Of a DNA stretch of 64,000 nucleotides, positions 13,908-25,325 are shown piece by piece. The number at the start of each line of letters is the position of its first letter. The stretch's first letter is position 1. The translations under genes and the position numbers were made by a program. The DNA comes from Echeneis naucrates (taxonomy: Eukaryota > Chordata > Actinopteri > Carangiformes > Echeneidae), in the NCBI RefSeq assembly GCF_900963305.1, contig NC_042524.1, positions 10,080,693 to 10,144,692 on the forward strand. Direction: 5' to 3'. Under the pieces are notes generated by a model. That model made no database searches. It saw only the letters and a program-made list of their open reading frames with translations, and had not been told where the DNA came from.

Positions 13908-16900
13908 TCAGTTGTTATGACAACAGGAGTAGAAATATGAGTCTTTCTTCTGGCCGAGGTCAACGCCAGTTTCTTCTGTTGAGACAGGAAGAGATTTTGT
14001 TTCTTTTACACTGAGAAAAATATTCCCTTACAGCGCTTCCAGATTACTTAGTGGCTTTACATATTATGTGCATAGATAAGAATATATAACTGAACTCCAG
14101 AGCTGTTTCCTTGTTCCTTATCTGTGCTGAACTAAGCAGACTAGACTCTGACTGTAGCTCCATATTTAGCTTTGCCAGATTGTACTGATCTTCTCCAATT
14201 TTCCAAAATGTTCAAATAATTTTTCCTGGCATCTGAACTAGGTCAGCTTAGTTTGCATCCAGTAATGCAGCATTTCTGTGGAGTTTTTTTTTTTTTTTTC
14301 TTTTCAACATCTGACTATTCATTATAGTAACTTTCTTATTTGAATTAGGACATATAATTGGGAACTACCAACAAGTTACTCATACAGTTCAGTTTGTTTT
14401 TACATTAAGCCATCCATTTCTTCAGCTCCCCTATTTTACACTTAAACAGCTTGAAATGCTTGTAAATGAACTCATGAAAGAATAATTGTACGGAAACTAC
14501 TCACCCGACATATACTGAAAGGCAGTGCTGTTGTAATCCTCAGCAACTTTCTGAAATAGCTCATCTGGCAAATAGAGGAAGGATGAACCCTGTCAGTTCA
14601 CACAGCACCACCTGATGAAGACCGCTCTACTGACATTACTAATAGCTGGTTTACTGTGAAGCAGTTAAGTTGAGCTTTCAAGAGCCCTAAATGCCTGATT
14701 GACTCAGTTTGCCCATAGAAAGAGAACAAAGAAAAACAATGAAGATTAACTGCACAAAAACTTGCAACACCCTACACTAGTAGAAAGCAGAGAGTCGAAT
14801 CACGGCTTTTTCTCAAGAACCAAGTCATTACTACTGTGTTGCTTTACACTATTGTAACTCTGAGGAATCCCCTTTCCCTCAACAGACAGACCATGAATAA
14901 ATACAGCTGTGACTGGAGCCAAACACTCATGTTAAATGCAGCGTGCAGCTGACTGAAGTTTTGACTCACCCACGTTATTTCCTGTTTTGCTGGAAGTCTC
15001 AAAATGTTGTGCTCCAATCTCTGTGAAAACAACAAAAATAATCAGGTCAGTTCTCAGTCAGGCTGAGGCACAAACTCAACATTTTTTGGTGATGTCACTT
15101 GCTATTCAATAAAAATATATATATATATATATACTATTTAATTTCAGAGAAGTCCATGAACAGGACAAACTCCTTTCCATTTTTTTCAGGACCGAAAAAT
15201 CTGACACGTGACAAGTAAGAAGATGTGGTCCAGATTTGCAGGTTTTGGGATCAAGAGGGGGAACCCAACTGTTCCAAATAATTTAAGTATTCAACTGGCA
15301 ATCTGCTGACACAAACACACCACAACCCGAGACGCTCACGAGAAACATCACAACAGCAGCTGATACTGCCAGAGTAAATGAGCAAATGAAGCTTCCTGTC
15401 TGCGAGAAATATTTCCAAAAAGAGACTTGAAATTATTGCTCTATAAGTGCTAATTTGAAACCTCAAACAATTAATCAATGACAATTCAACAATTGGTTAA
15501 CAGACCTCAGACCAAAACATAATTCTAACATGTGAGCTTTTTTTTTGCATGTCCATAGTCCCATGAATAAATATGAAAAGTCAGAGTAACAGTGAGGCTG
15601 TAGTTACCCTCAGCAAAGTCCTGGGCATCATGGTAGTCGATTTGGCGCAAACTACGATCTCCTTCGACCAGGTCATTCTTAGTGCCACACAGGTAGATCT
15701 TACAGTGCTGGAGTGAACAACAGGGAGAAAATAAAATGTAGGTAGGACACAAGGTTACATAGCTACTTCTACATACTCTTTACTGCTTTATATTTAAAAA
15801 AAAAAAAAAAAAGTTTGGTCCTCTTTTGTTAAATAAATTCAGTATCCAGTCATGACCCATATGTTATTCTAACATGTTACCCAGTGTTATACGTACTTAA
15901 TAACAAATTTTAGAACACATCTACCACAGCCATGGCAGACCACAAAACTAATAAATCCAGTTACACACTTTCACTACTGTTTACTGTTTCACTTATAGCT
16001 TCATGAACTGGGACGAAGCTTCTTATAATGATGAGCGGAATGGGAGGGTGGAAGCGGTCCTATGAATATTACTGATAAATAATATCTGTCAGGTGTGTCA
16101 GATTCCATTTAGGACTAGAGAGCTTTCTTACCTCCTCACAGTTCTGCAGCTCCTTCACCCAGAACCGAGCTCTCTGGAAACTGCTGCTGTCAGTCAGATC
16201 TGAAAGCCAAAGACGGCCAAAAAAAAAAAAAAAAAACATTATAAGTTACCAACACTTTGAAACTGGTCTCTTTCATATAATTGATGAAAATAACAAATAA
16301 AACATGACAGCGGTGTGAGTAATCCAGAGGGGGAATGCCACCGGCTCAGCCAAAGTTCCCCAACTGGCGAACAATTCACAAAATGGATAAAATAGCACAG
16401 CCATACGAGGTAGCTTTTTGGCAATATAACAGGCTATATAATGCTGTAATCCCCTTATAACTTTTCTGCATTACCTCATTGACTTTGTGATATAGGACTG
16501 TGAGAGCAGATAAGCCAATTTTGGGGAAAAACTGAAGATAACTGTGTCTTTACTCAACATGCTCCATCTTGTCTTCACTATCAAGAATTTCTACCCACAT
16601 CAGATCATTGTTGGATAAATCAGTCTCCACAGGGACTGTAATTCTAACAAATAATTTTAAGGATATGAAAACAGATAAATCTGTATGCATGTAAAGTTGT
16701 TAGATTAGAAATACATCAAGAGGTTGAAGTATGACATTTGAAGGTTTTCCACTGAAATGATCCAGAAGTCCAGTTTTACCATAGCAGACTATAGCTGCCC
16801 GGGCTCCTCTGTAGTAGATTCTGCTCATGGCCTCGTAGCGCTCTGATCCAGCTGTGTCCTGGGTGAGTGACAGAGAAGAGTGAGACCAATGAAAGAAAGG

Positions 16901-17979
16901 CTGAGAGACAAAAATGAGAGAAGGTCTTGCTTCCTGTTTGAATTGGATGGCTTAAATCTAGTGAAGTCTGTCTCCACAAAGTAATAGCGTCACTCAAAAT
17001 TATCATTGTTTATTTTAGACAATGAAAGAAAAAAAGAAAATTCTAATTCTCTAACTTACAGTTATGCAGCAGTCACTGGCCTAGTTATTCCCTTCACACT
17101 TTTCGATTGATACATCATCAACAAACACTCATATCACATGATATGTGATATGACACAATATCACTCACCCATATGCCAAGGGTTATCACTTTTTCTCCCA
17201 CCTGGATTGGCTTGGCAACAAAAGCAGCACCAATAGTCTGTCAGGAATTGAAAACAAGGGCAGTAAAGCATTAGACAGCCATGTAGTCCCTGTAGACTGT
17301 GAGTAATGATCTCAGTCTAAACTTTCACAGACCAAAACCTAATGGGCATTAATGGGAGTCAGGATTACCTTGATCATTTTAGACCACTGCAAACTATTGT
17401 GTACTTATAGTGTGTAAATAAGGGATTTCTGTTTCAGGTGGATTTTCCAAAACTTCTATAAATCTGTGAGTTATTGAAGAGATCAATTCCCATCAGCAAA
17501 TTCTGAATAAAACCTGTAACAGTGAATTGCGCTAGAAGGTAAATAACATTTTTAAGATACATCACATTAAGTAACTGTCAATTTTCTAGAAAGACTAATA
17601 ATAGTGATTTCTTTTTAAACAGGTCACAAGAGAGGCATGACTTAATGGTTCCAATATTAATATGGACGATTCTTACAAAAATTCTTGTCAAATGCAATAT
17701 GCATTAAAAGAAACATAGCGTAGTCACTACAATCAGGGTTTGAATCAGAGCTTTTATGTTGATGATCACTGTCTCCAGGACTGAATATAGAAATAATGCT
17801 TTTCTTTTAGTCAAATGTTATGGGATGATAGCCATGAGCCGACGTGGAAATTGGACACTCACGTTCTGATATGGGCCGACCAAGAAGCGATGATGAACAT
17901 ATCTCTCCACCAAGCTGGTCTTTCCTACACTCTCCTTTCCCAGCATCACCACTTTGGCATCCACACGCATTGCACTCAT
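13908..17979 (-). CDS. rab24: Small GTPase Rab24
   Basis: Eight coding exons on the minus strand, 5' to 3': 17979-17863, 17237-17169, 16858-16780, 16199-16132, 15707-15608, 15020-14970, 14564-14505 and 13975-13908. They splice to 203 residues, the same length as human RAB24. Motifs: P-loop GKESVGKT (residues 14-21), switch region YQNTIGAAF, WDTAGSE (62-68), TKND guanine-binding box, ETSSKTG, and C-terminal CCHNN. Rab24 acts on autophagosome and late endosome membranes and is an atypical Rab. Ser67 replaces the usual catalytic Gln of WDTAGQE, which in the family goes with poor GTP hydrolysis, and the CCxx tail is a non-canonical prenylation site. Residue 17 is Ser where human has Tyr. The gene converges on nsd1, the same neighbour as in human. 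Start choice: the ATG at 17979-17977 matches the family N terminus. Confidence 0.97.
15114..15133. repeat. TA microsatellite in rab24 intron
   Basis: About ten TA units within a rab24 intron, with no sign of function. Confidence 0.9.
17130..17152. repeat. Perfect inverted repeat in rab24 intron
   Basis: CATATCACAT, spacer GAT, ATGTGATATG: two perfect 10-bp arms with a 3-nt spacer, 17 bp from the exon at 17169-17237. On the transcribed (minus) strand this would sit just after the 5' splice site and could fold into a hairpin. Confidence 0.9.
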
Positions 17980-18579
17980 AGTAAGTGAGTTTCAATAAGC
18001 TCAGGCGATGTAAACAAAGTGAAGGAGGCTGATTCAGGAGGCAGCTGGGGGGCTGCTCAGTGTACTGTGTGATGATAAGGGAGGGGACCCGACAAGTGAG
18101 TGACTACAATAATGAAGCCATAAACACACTGCAATTTTTTGGAAACAGCAAATAAAAATGTAAGACCCAATCAGAAACCTTTATGATAATACGTTAATGC
18201 ATTTCCACACTTTACACATGAATCTCTTTGGAAAGATATTCAATTACAATGTTTCAAAATAGATAAAAGCTGGTCACCTCATTACGTGAGAGGGTGAAAA
18301 TACATACTTGGCATTTGTCATTGAAAAGTGCTTTAAAGATACACACGAGTCATAGAGGTTGAACTTCACAAAGAAATCAGCTCATGAAATATCATGTTTT
18401 AATTTACTGATTTAGTTTCAACACATCGGTAAATGAGTGAGCTCACTGGAAAACAACACGCAGGATTGGATATATAACTATAATGGCAGGTTGGATCTGA
18501 CAGTAAAAAAGAACCAAATTCTGCTAGTGTTGTTCATGTGATCGAAATAAATCCACCTTTTGACGGTGTTAATGGTGAC

Positions 18580-18900
18580 TGGGGGTCGCGGAGCTAGCCG
18601 GGCTAATTTCAGCCCCACACACCGATGAGCTCAACTCACCGGGAGGCTTCGCTTCACTTATCAAATGTCCGTCCACGCCTGGAGCCGAACCGGGGCTGTG
18701 ATCCGCGGCTACCACGGCTCATTCACGGGGAACACGTCCACCGCCGGCCCGCTGCTCATGTCTGCCCGGCGAGGCTAACCCGGCTGCTGGAGGGAGGCAG
18801 CTCGGCTCCGTCAGCCCTCCGACACTGTTGCGCAATGGCTGGAATTACAAACAAGGCGACAGTCGATGACGTGAGGGCCACAAAAACAACAACAACAACA
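18580..18900 (-). promoter_or_regulatory. CpG-rich probable rab24 promoter and 5' UTR region
   Basis: CpG density rises sharply here against A/T-rich flanks, about 0.6-0.9 kb upstream of the rab24 start codon. It includes a CRE-like TGACGTGA at 18867-18874 and a second CpG-rich patch at 18960-19110. The noncoding first exon of rab24 probably starts here, though no transcript evidence is available. Open frames on both strands through this patch look like GC-rich chance frames. Confidence 0.45.
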
Positions 18901-19335
18901 TCCAAAAAAAAATAAATGAAACCTAAAAACAAACAGAATGTGAGGTTCACAGGAGCTCCATCCTCCGGCTAACCACGGCCGGCACAGTTACTGAGGTTTA
19001 TCCACCGGAGCTTTGTTTGTTTGGGAGGAACCACAGGCAGGAAGTGCCCGACTTACACCACACAACCACCGGATGTTAGGAAGAGCAGCGGCCCGTGCCG
19101 GAGTCAGCCACCCTTCACCGCACTCCTTCTTAAAATGATGGCGTGGACTTCTTCTTTTTTCTCTCTCTTCTGCATCAAAACAAAATCTACACAAATCTAA
19201 CATGAATTGGATAAGAAATGTTTTGAGGAATAATTCATCTGTGCGAGACATACATTTGTAAGATTCGTATCAGAAAAATTTGGTTGGCTCTTCCTGCTTG
19301 TGTGTAATCACAATATTGAGAAAATCCAGAGTGAA

Positions 19336-19346
19336 GGGTTAGGGTT
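19336..19346. repeat. Short telomere-like GGGTTAGGGTT site
   Basis: Under two TTAGGG units between rab24 and pgrmc1. Similar short motifs occur at 25781-25794, 54583-54594 and 62020-62028. All are far too short to be telomeric arrays. Confidence 0.6.
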
Positions 19347-19680
19347 AACCAAGTAAAACCAAGTAAAAAGATCGAAACTAATGTAACTATTGAAACTGTT
19401 TCGTCTCTTGTTTCAACCTTCCAATATGAAATACACAATATAACCTTTTAATGCAGGCACTATCTAATATTTCTTTGGCTCAATACACTAATCCTTTTCT
19501 TCACACTGACACTTGTCCTGGTGTTTCTCTCTGACAGGAGGCATCTGACCATTGTCTCACAAATATCTAATCCCTAATTTCTAAATAAACATTTAGAATA
19601 AACACAACACACCTTGGAAAACACAAAATACGTATGTATTGTGTTCTTTTGCACCACACATCCTGAAGCTGTGAATCGTC

Positions 19681-20220
19681 TATTTAAGCTTTCTCATTAA
19701 ACCAGCAGATTGTGACAACAGAGGAGACTGAGGAGACTACGATATCCAAAATGGTAAGTCTGTTTTTTCCCCAGTGCATTTAGACCAAGAAGGTCAAACA
19801 ATATTGTATGACAGGGTAAACATGTGAAACGTTTCTGCTTTGACTCAGCTCAGTACGAAGAGGCAGAAACCAACAAATTCTTGCGACCAAGCTGAAAACT
19901 GCCTCGGGGCTGTACCAGGTCATCCAGGGAAAGGGGAAAGGAGGATCTGAATTATAATGAAGTCACTGAATACTGACTTGTTGGATCCTAAAACTTTGTG
20001 TGAAGGAGCCTGCCGTAAAAACTGACAAAGAGCAGGTGAAGATTGAAAAGGAGGAAAAGAAGGCAAATACTAAGACCGGTAAAGAAAGGAGGAAATAAGA
20101 GTAAGGAGAAAGTGAGGACAGATAATGATGAAAAGAAATTCAGTTTTTTCTCATTTTGCTTCCCATTGCAGTTGTTCTGTACTTTCTGCTCTCTTGATTT
20201 TCCATTAACAGTCAACTATC
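19681..20220 (+). other. Unrecognised candidate transcription unit, possibly a decayed gene
   Basis: A TATA-like TATTTAAG at 19681-19688 is followed 62 bp later by an ATG directly abutting a consensus donor (AAAATG|GTAAGT, 19751-19758). A plausible acceptor follows at 19848 or 19853. Downstream, a lysine-rich open frame runs from about 20003 to its stop near 20097 (EPAVKTDKEQVKIEKEEKK), and one frame near 19854-19960 reads KLKTASGLYQVIQGKGKGG. No single splicing pattern gives a continuous protein, and I do not recognise the family; the lysine richness recalls HMGN proteins only loosely. It could be a small real gene with exons I failed to place, or a relic. Confidence 0.2.
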
Positions 20221-20399
20221 TTTAGGTGTCTGACTCTTACTGATGACTGTTGTTAATACAGCATGGACTGACGGTGCAATATTTATTAATCACTTAGTCA
20301 TTAAATGAATCAGCATTATGCATTAATAATAAGGAATAATTCAATTGCCCACTTTCTGTTTACATCTGTTGATACGTTTTTTTAGATATATTTATATTT

Positions 20400-20535
20400 A
20401 TGCATACTATAAACTTCTACTTACTACCTCATCTAATAATTCTTGTGTTCTTTTATTCTCTCTCATATGTCTGATGCCACTGTAATGTGCAAATGTCCCA
20501 GTGAGAGATGAACAAGGGGTTATTATCTAATTTCT
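20400..20535 (+). repeat. LINE 3'-tail fragment (Rex1/L2-like)
   Basis: The segment ends in a motif (TGTAATGTGCAAATGTCC, then AGTGAGAGATGAACAAGGGG and TTATTATCTAATTTCTAATT) that resembles the 3' tail of fish non-LTR retrotransposons, which end with an 'aataaagg' motif plus short terminal repeats. A second copy with near-identical wording is at about 51000-51105. No reverse-transcriptase frame is present. Confidence 0.5.
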
Positions 20536-20788
20536 AATTTCTTTCATCTGTATTTTTGACTAGTTCCTGGATCATCAGGGAACCGTCGGGAATGAGGATC
20601 ATTGTATTCAACATCTAAACTTTTGTAGAACTGCGTGATAAACAGAAAAGATGGAAACACATGTGGGTGTTGATCAGTTTTAGAAAATGCCAGCCCTCAG
20701 GTCAAGCCCATAGATCAAGCTGTTACAAGTCTGCCGTGCGGCCGCAGCAGATTGGTTCCGGATCCATGAGGTCTACCGGTCACACCCA

Positions 20789-20838
20789 ACACACACACAC
20801 ACACCCCCACCACAGACCGACACACACAGACACACACC
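20789..20838. repeat. CA-rich microsatellite in the pgrmc1 5' leader
   Basis: Imperfect CA repeats with CC and GA interruptions end 18 bp before the pgrmc1 start codon, so probably lie in its 5' UTR. Confidence 0.9.
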
Positions 20839-20856
20839 AGGGGGAGAGGGAGCAAC

Positions 20857-23346
20857 ATGGCTGAGTCGGAGGAAAGCGAGTTAACTTCTGCTCGTATTTT
20901 TCAGGAGATCTTCACCTCTCCTCTGAACCTGACCCTCCTCGGCCTCTGTCTGTTCCTGCTCTACAAAATCCTCCGCGGGGACCGACCGCCGGAAGTCGTG
21001 GAGACGGAAAAGCCGCTGCCGAAGATGAAAAAGAGGGATTTTACTCTGGCGGAGCTGCGGCCCTACAACGGGCTGGAGAACCCGAGGATCCTCATGGCCA
21101 TCAACGGGAAAGTCTTCGACGTGACCCGGGGGAAGAAGTTTTACGGGCCAGGTAAAGTCCTGACCTCCGGCCGAGTCCGGAAACTAACGACGGTCTTTTC
21201 AGCGGGACTTAACAGCTGCTAGCGCCAAACCACCGCCGGGTTTGTGTTACGTTAGCAACTCGATGTTAATAATATCGAATAAAAGTAAAATAGTTTTTAA
21301 CAGTGTGTTTGTAATGGACGCGGACGCCACGCCCCCTCCGGACTCATCCCGTTTCAGCACCGAGGAGCTGCAGCCTTGAAGCCGGAGATCGTCTATGGAG
21401 CGGGATCAGCCACTCCGTTTACTAAAGTGCTCCAACTGTCCGAAACTATTCCCTGGTCACTGATAATATGCTATATTCCCCTTAGATGATCAGGTAGCAG
21501 GTCTACGGGTGTCACGAAGGACCAAAGACACGATGGACTGTGATGGAACTGCTCTAAACACTGATTTCATTGATCCAGTTCAGAAGGAATCAGCCATCAC
21601 CCTTGGTCCATTTTAAGAAGCTGATTTTCACTCATTCACAATATTTTAGGATTATTTTTTTTAACCTAACAGTTATAAAACGGACAAAACTACAAATATC
21701 TGTCCTTTAAGATGTCTGCGTCACCACATCCACTGATCTGACATCAGCTACACTGTTGCACTTCTACTTAGGCACATGAACAAATGCAGAAACTGGACTT
21801 CTGAATGGGACAGTTACTTCAACACAGATTTATTCCAAAGCATTAACAGGTGGCTTCATCGAAATAACGAAGAGACCAAACAGTGGGTTGGTTGGTTCAT
21901 TACTTGTATAGCTGTAAAAGGCCCATTAATCTTTTGGCCTAACTAAAACTATGTCTCTCAGGGATTGTTTCTACAGAGAAGAAGCCAAAAAGACATATGG
22001 TTTGGCACAGCGACTGGCGCGTTGCAACATTTCCATTGTATCAAATTCCCTGAAACAGGAACGTGTTCGTTAGAAACAGGTTCAGAGTTAGACCTCTATG
22101 TTTTTATCTTATCTCAGACTGTAACCTCTGTTGCATGTAACCTCTGACCATCATGATAACTGGTTCTCATGCAAACGTTTTTTACTTTGCATGACAGCAC
22201 ACCCACTGAAATCCTGCTCTTGTTTGCTGTCTATCGGGATTTTGACTAATTTTTAATTTGACTCGGTCACTGTTTTCCTGAAAGAAACCAATAGTATTTG
22301 TGTCTGCTACAGGCTGTTAAGCTTAAATGAACTGATTACAGTTTTTCTTTTACAGAACAACCCCCCCCCTCCCCAATGTTATTAGGGCCACCAAAAACTG
22401 TGAAGTAATTGTGGATATGTGTGTTTTTAATTCTTTTAATATTTTTTTATGACATAAAGGAATAACACACATCAGAGATTGATAAATTAGCCATGCTTTT
22501 TACTGAGGTTAGTAGTACAGTGTTGGTTTTGTTCTTTTCATTAGAAAAATAAAGATCATCAAAAACCTCAAAACACATGCATACAGTACCTCAAACATCA
22601 GCCTGCTGAGGAGAATGTAACAATGCTCACAGTGATCAGTTGTTAAATGTATTGTCCTGCTCTTATTGCTATTATCATATTTGCATTCACCTTACTGTGT
22701 GTTACCTCGTGTTTTACCTGCCGTGCAGAGGGACCGTATGGAGTGTTTGCTGGCAGAGATGCATCCAGAGGTATGGCTACGTTCTCTCTGGAGAAAGAGG
22801 CCCTAAAAGATGAACATGACGACTTGTCTGACCTGAATGCCATGCAGCAGGAGAGCCTCTCTGAGTGGGAATCCCAGTTTACCTGTGAGTAGAAATTGGA
22901 ATATAAATGTGAATTCCATAAATGCTATTGAGATAACCTTAAATGTAAATATTTTTAATTCAATTAATTACTTTATTAAATTTATTTAATTTAATTACTA
23001 TGGGTTCTCTGCTTGACATTTTCATAACTTTTAACTGAAAAAAATTGGCTTCATCAATGATGGGGATAAGTATTAATTTTGTCCTTCTTTTTAAGTTAAT
23101 AAACAGACAAATGTTTCTATATCCATTTAAAAAAATTAAATGTTTAACTTTTTGACTTGGTTCATGGGAATTAATGGCATATAACTGAATAGTAGAAAAG
23201 GTGACCTACAAAATTTACTGAAGCATCAACTACTTTTGTCCATTGCAGTTAAGTATGACTATGTTGGCAAGCTTCTGAAACCAGGAGAAGAGCCCACAGA
23301 GTACACAGACGACGAAGAAGGAAAAGGAGACAAAAAGGTGGACTAG
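20857..23346 (+). CDS. pgrmc1: Membrane-associated progesterone receptor component 1
   Basis: Three exons, 20857-21151, 22729-22884 and 23249-23346, give 182 residues (human 195). Near the N terminus is a single membrane anchor (about residues 20-36, [21 protein letters not shown]). A cytochrome b5-like domain follows (about 61-160) with [20 protein letters not shown]; Tyr102 corresponds to the heme-ligand tyrosine of human PGRMC1. The family binds heme through tyrosine at the ER and other membranes and assists cytochrome P450s and sterol metabolism. The N terminus is clearly PGRMC1-type, but the C terminus ([15 protein letters not shown]) reads more like PGRMC2. The position of human Cys129 is Ser here ([10 protein letters not shown]). 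The ATG is chosen because it opens the family-specific N terminus and sits in a CpG-rich leader. Confidence 0.96.
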
Positions 23347-24278
23347 AAAATGAAAAGTGACCAACATGAAGAAATTGCAGATGCCTTAATATTTCTTTAT
23401 AATTTGATGCTGGTTCCCTCCTGTTAGAACCTTTCAGAGAAAACTGTTGCATCTTCAGTTTGAATTCTACTATTTCTGGATCATCACAACTCTGAATTTT
23501 TAATGCCATATGAACTTTTCATTAATGTTATGTCAAATTGAAATAGCATTAACGGTTAAATATACAGATTTTTGTTGTAAAGCTGCCCTGCATTGTTAGT
23601 TTAGATCATTTTCTGTGATGTTAACATGGATCCGAGGATTGTTGCGGAAAGTCAACTAGAAAATCAGGGACCAGTTCCATCATTTTTATGAAGCTGCTGA
23701 TAGTTACATGTTGTGGCGATTGTATTCAAAAGAAGGAGATTAACTTTGTTGAGATCCCTTCGATAACAATTTCTGCAGGTTTATTGCATTCCTGTATACA
23801 TTCCTTTCATGCATGGTTCGACTCAGCTTGCGTTGAAATTAATTAGGTCAGAAAGTTGCATCAACAGATTCAAGAGAAATGGATGTGTTTCTCAGCTTCG
23901 GCTTTATTCTCATGTTTCCTATCAGTTTTCACAGTTGGGCTTTGCTAACTTTGCACTTGACAATGCTGTTGCAAAGATTCAGGATGTGCAAACTCAAAAA
24001 AAGCTCCTCCATGCTTTTTCATAGAAATCATTTTAAGATATCATTTTAAGATCTTTATCTTCCTCAAATCCAATCAAACGCTAATTTGTTAACACTATAA
24101 GAGTTTTAGTTTCATTTGCAATCTCAGACAAATGTGTGAACCTGAAATAATGTTTGTGACATCAAAGTTCATTTTGAAAACTTCTGGAAGTTCATACCAT
24201 TTGTCCTGGGTTACATTTTGCTTACATCATGTCTCCTGAATCTCTGCAAGTTTGGTAGTACAAATACTGAATTAGCAC

Positions 24279-24420
24279 AATAAACTCCCAGATTGGGGGG
24301 GGGATACATCCTAAGTTTCCTTTTACAGGAGAGCCAGTGCAGTTAATTGGACCAATTACTGGTGAGCTGCAATGATGTCATCACATAAACACAGCAAAAC
24401 AAGTACTTTTTCTCAATAAA
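24279..24420 (+). terminator. Candidate polyadenylation signals of pgrmc1
   Basis: AATAAA occurs at 24279-24284 and 24415-24420, about 0.9-1.1 kb after the stop. A G-run (24295-24302) just after the first could serve as a downstream element. The DNA between the stop and these signals shows no other gene. Confidence 0.45.
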
Positions 24421-24931
24421 CTACACTTACTTGTATCAAGGTGCTGGTTGATTATTTCTTGCTAAACATCTATGTTACCATGACATTTCTTTCACTATAT
24501 AATGTTCAGATTTTCCCACACTTCCAACATCAATTTAGATATGTCTACTTGCTCAGACTGCTGCTGTTAATCACTGAAACCTTTTATCTAATGAGAAATG
24601 TTACACAGCAATTGTGCGATTGACAACATTGATTTAAGATTATATCTATATATTATTCTATTATTATTCTAATTATTCTATATTTAGAAAATATACTTCT
24701 GGTTTTTATTTATTTATATTCACAATGTGTGGCTTTAAAAAAAAAAGCAGAGTGGAATTTCGTTTAGGAAATGTGAGTCAGACTGAGTAAAATGCTCAAT
24801 CACTTTGTAATTTGACCTTCTGTAAATGGAAATATGTCTCTTGTATATCCAAAATACGTAGAGATGACTTTCATCAGTATTGTGGTTGTTTTTGACACAT
24901 AAGCCTGAACCAAGTGTGACCAAAAGGTATG

Positions 24932-25042
24932 TGTCAGAAGTGGGATTCGAACCCACGCCTCCATTCGGAGACCAGAAGTCCCGGCAGTGCGGAAGGAGCG
25001 CGTCCTTGAGTCTGGCGCCTTAGACCACTCGGCCATCCTGAC
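24932..25042 (-). tRNA. tRNA-Leu (anticodon CAA) with intron
   Basis: The minus strand reads GTCAGGATGGCCGAGTGG at the 5' end, then the anticodon arm with CTCAAG (anticodon CAA at 25008-25006). A 27-nt intron follows (25004-24978), then TTCTGG, a long leucine-type variable arm and the B box GGTTCGAACCC. The 3' acceptor strand TTCTGAC pairs with GTCAGGA (one G-U) and ends in discriminator A. The intron sits one base 3' of the anticodon, the canonical place, and vertebrate tRNA-Leu-CAA genes are typically intron-bearing. A pol III stop (TTTT on the minus strand) lies at 24922-24925. It reads leucine UUG codons. The A and B boxes are intact, so the gene looks functional. Confidence 0.97.
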
Positions 25043-25220
25043 ACGCTGCGGGATCTGTGCACCTGTTTGTCTTAATATATAAGATCTTACATTACAGGTC
25101 TGTGTTAACTTGTCATATAATGTAGTAATGTTGTTGTACTTGACACATATATCAATATTTATGTTGATGTGTGTTTGGATCAGTTTTATCTTGGTGTGCA
25201 TTTACTGTGTGGTTTTCGTT

Positions 25221-25325
25221 GACGCATGCTCAAATCGACGTTCGCGTCACTTCCGCTGTGTCTACGTGCGGCGGCCATCACACTTCCGCTCTTCAAGGGT
25301 ATCTGAAGACACCAGGTGAAACAAA
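25221..25325 (+). promoter_or_regulatory. cox7b promoter/leader with paired ETS (GABP) sites
   Basis: Two copies of CACTTCCG lie at 25248-25255 and 25281-25288, next to a YY1-like GGCGGCCATC (25269-25278). A weak NRF-1-like GACGCATGCTC lies at 25221-25231. Paired GABP/NRF-2 sites with YY1 are typical of TATA-less promoters of nuclear-encoded cytochrome oxidase subunits. The start codon follows at 25326. Confidence 0.6.

Noticed and set aside
18625-18915. 96-codon frame in the CpG patch upstream of rab24
   Set aside because: CpG-island chance frame; ends in a poly-Thr/Lys run encoded by a CAA/AAA repeat.
24800-25201. 133-codon minus-strand open frame
   Set aside because: It runs straight through the tRNA-Leu gene; the tRNA explains the GC-rich part.
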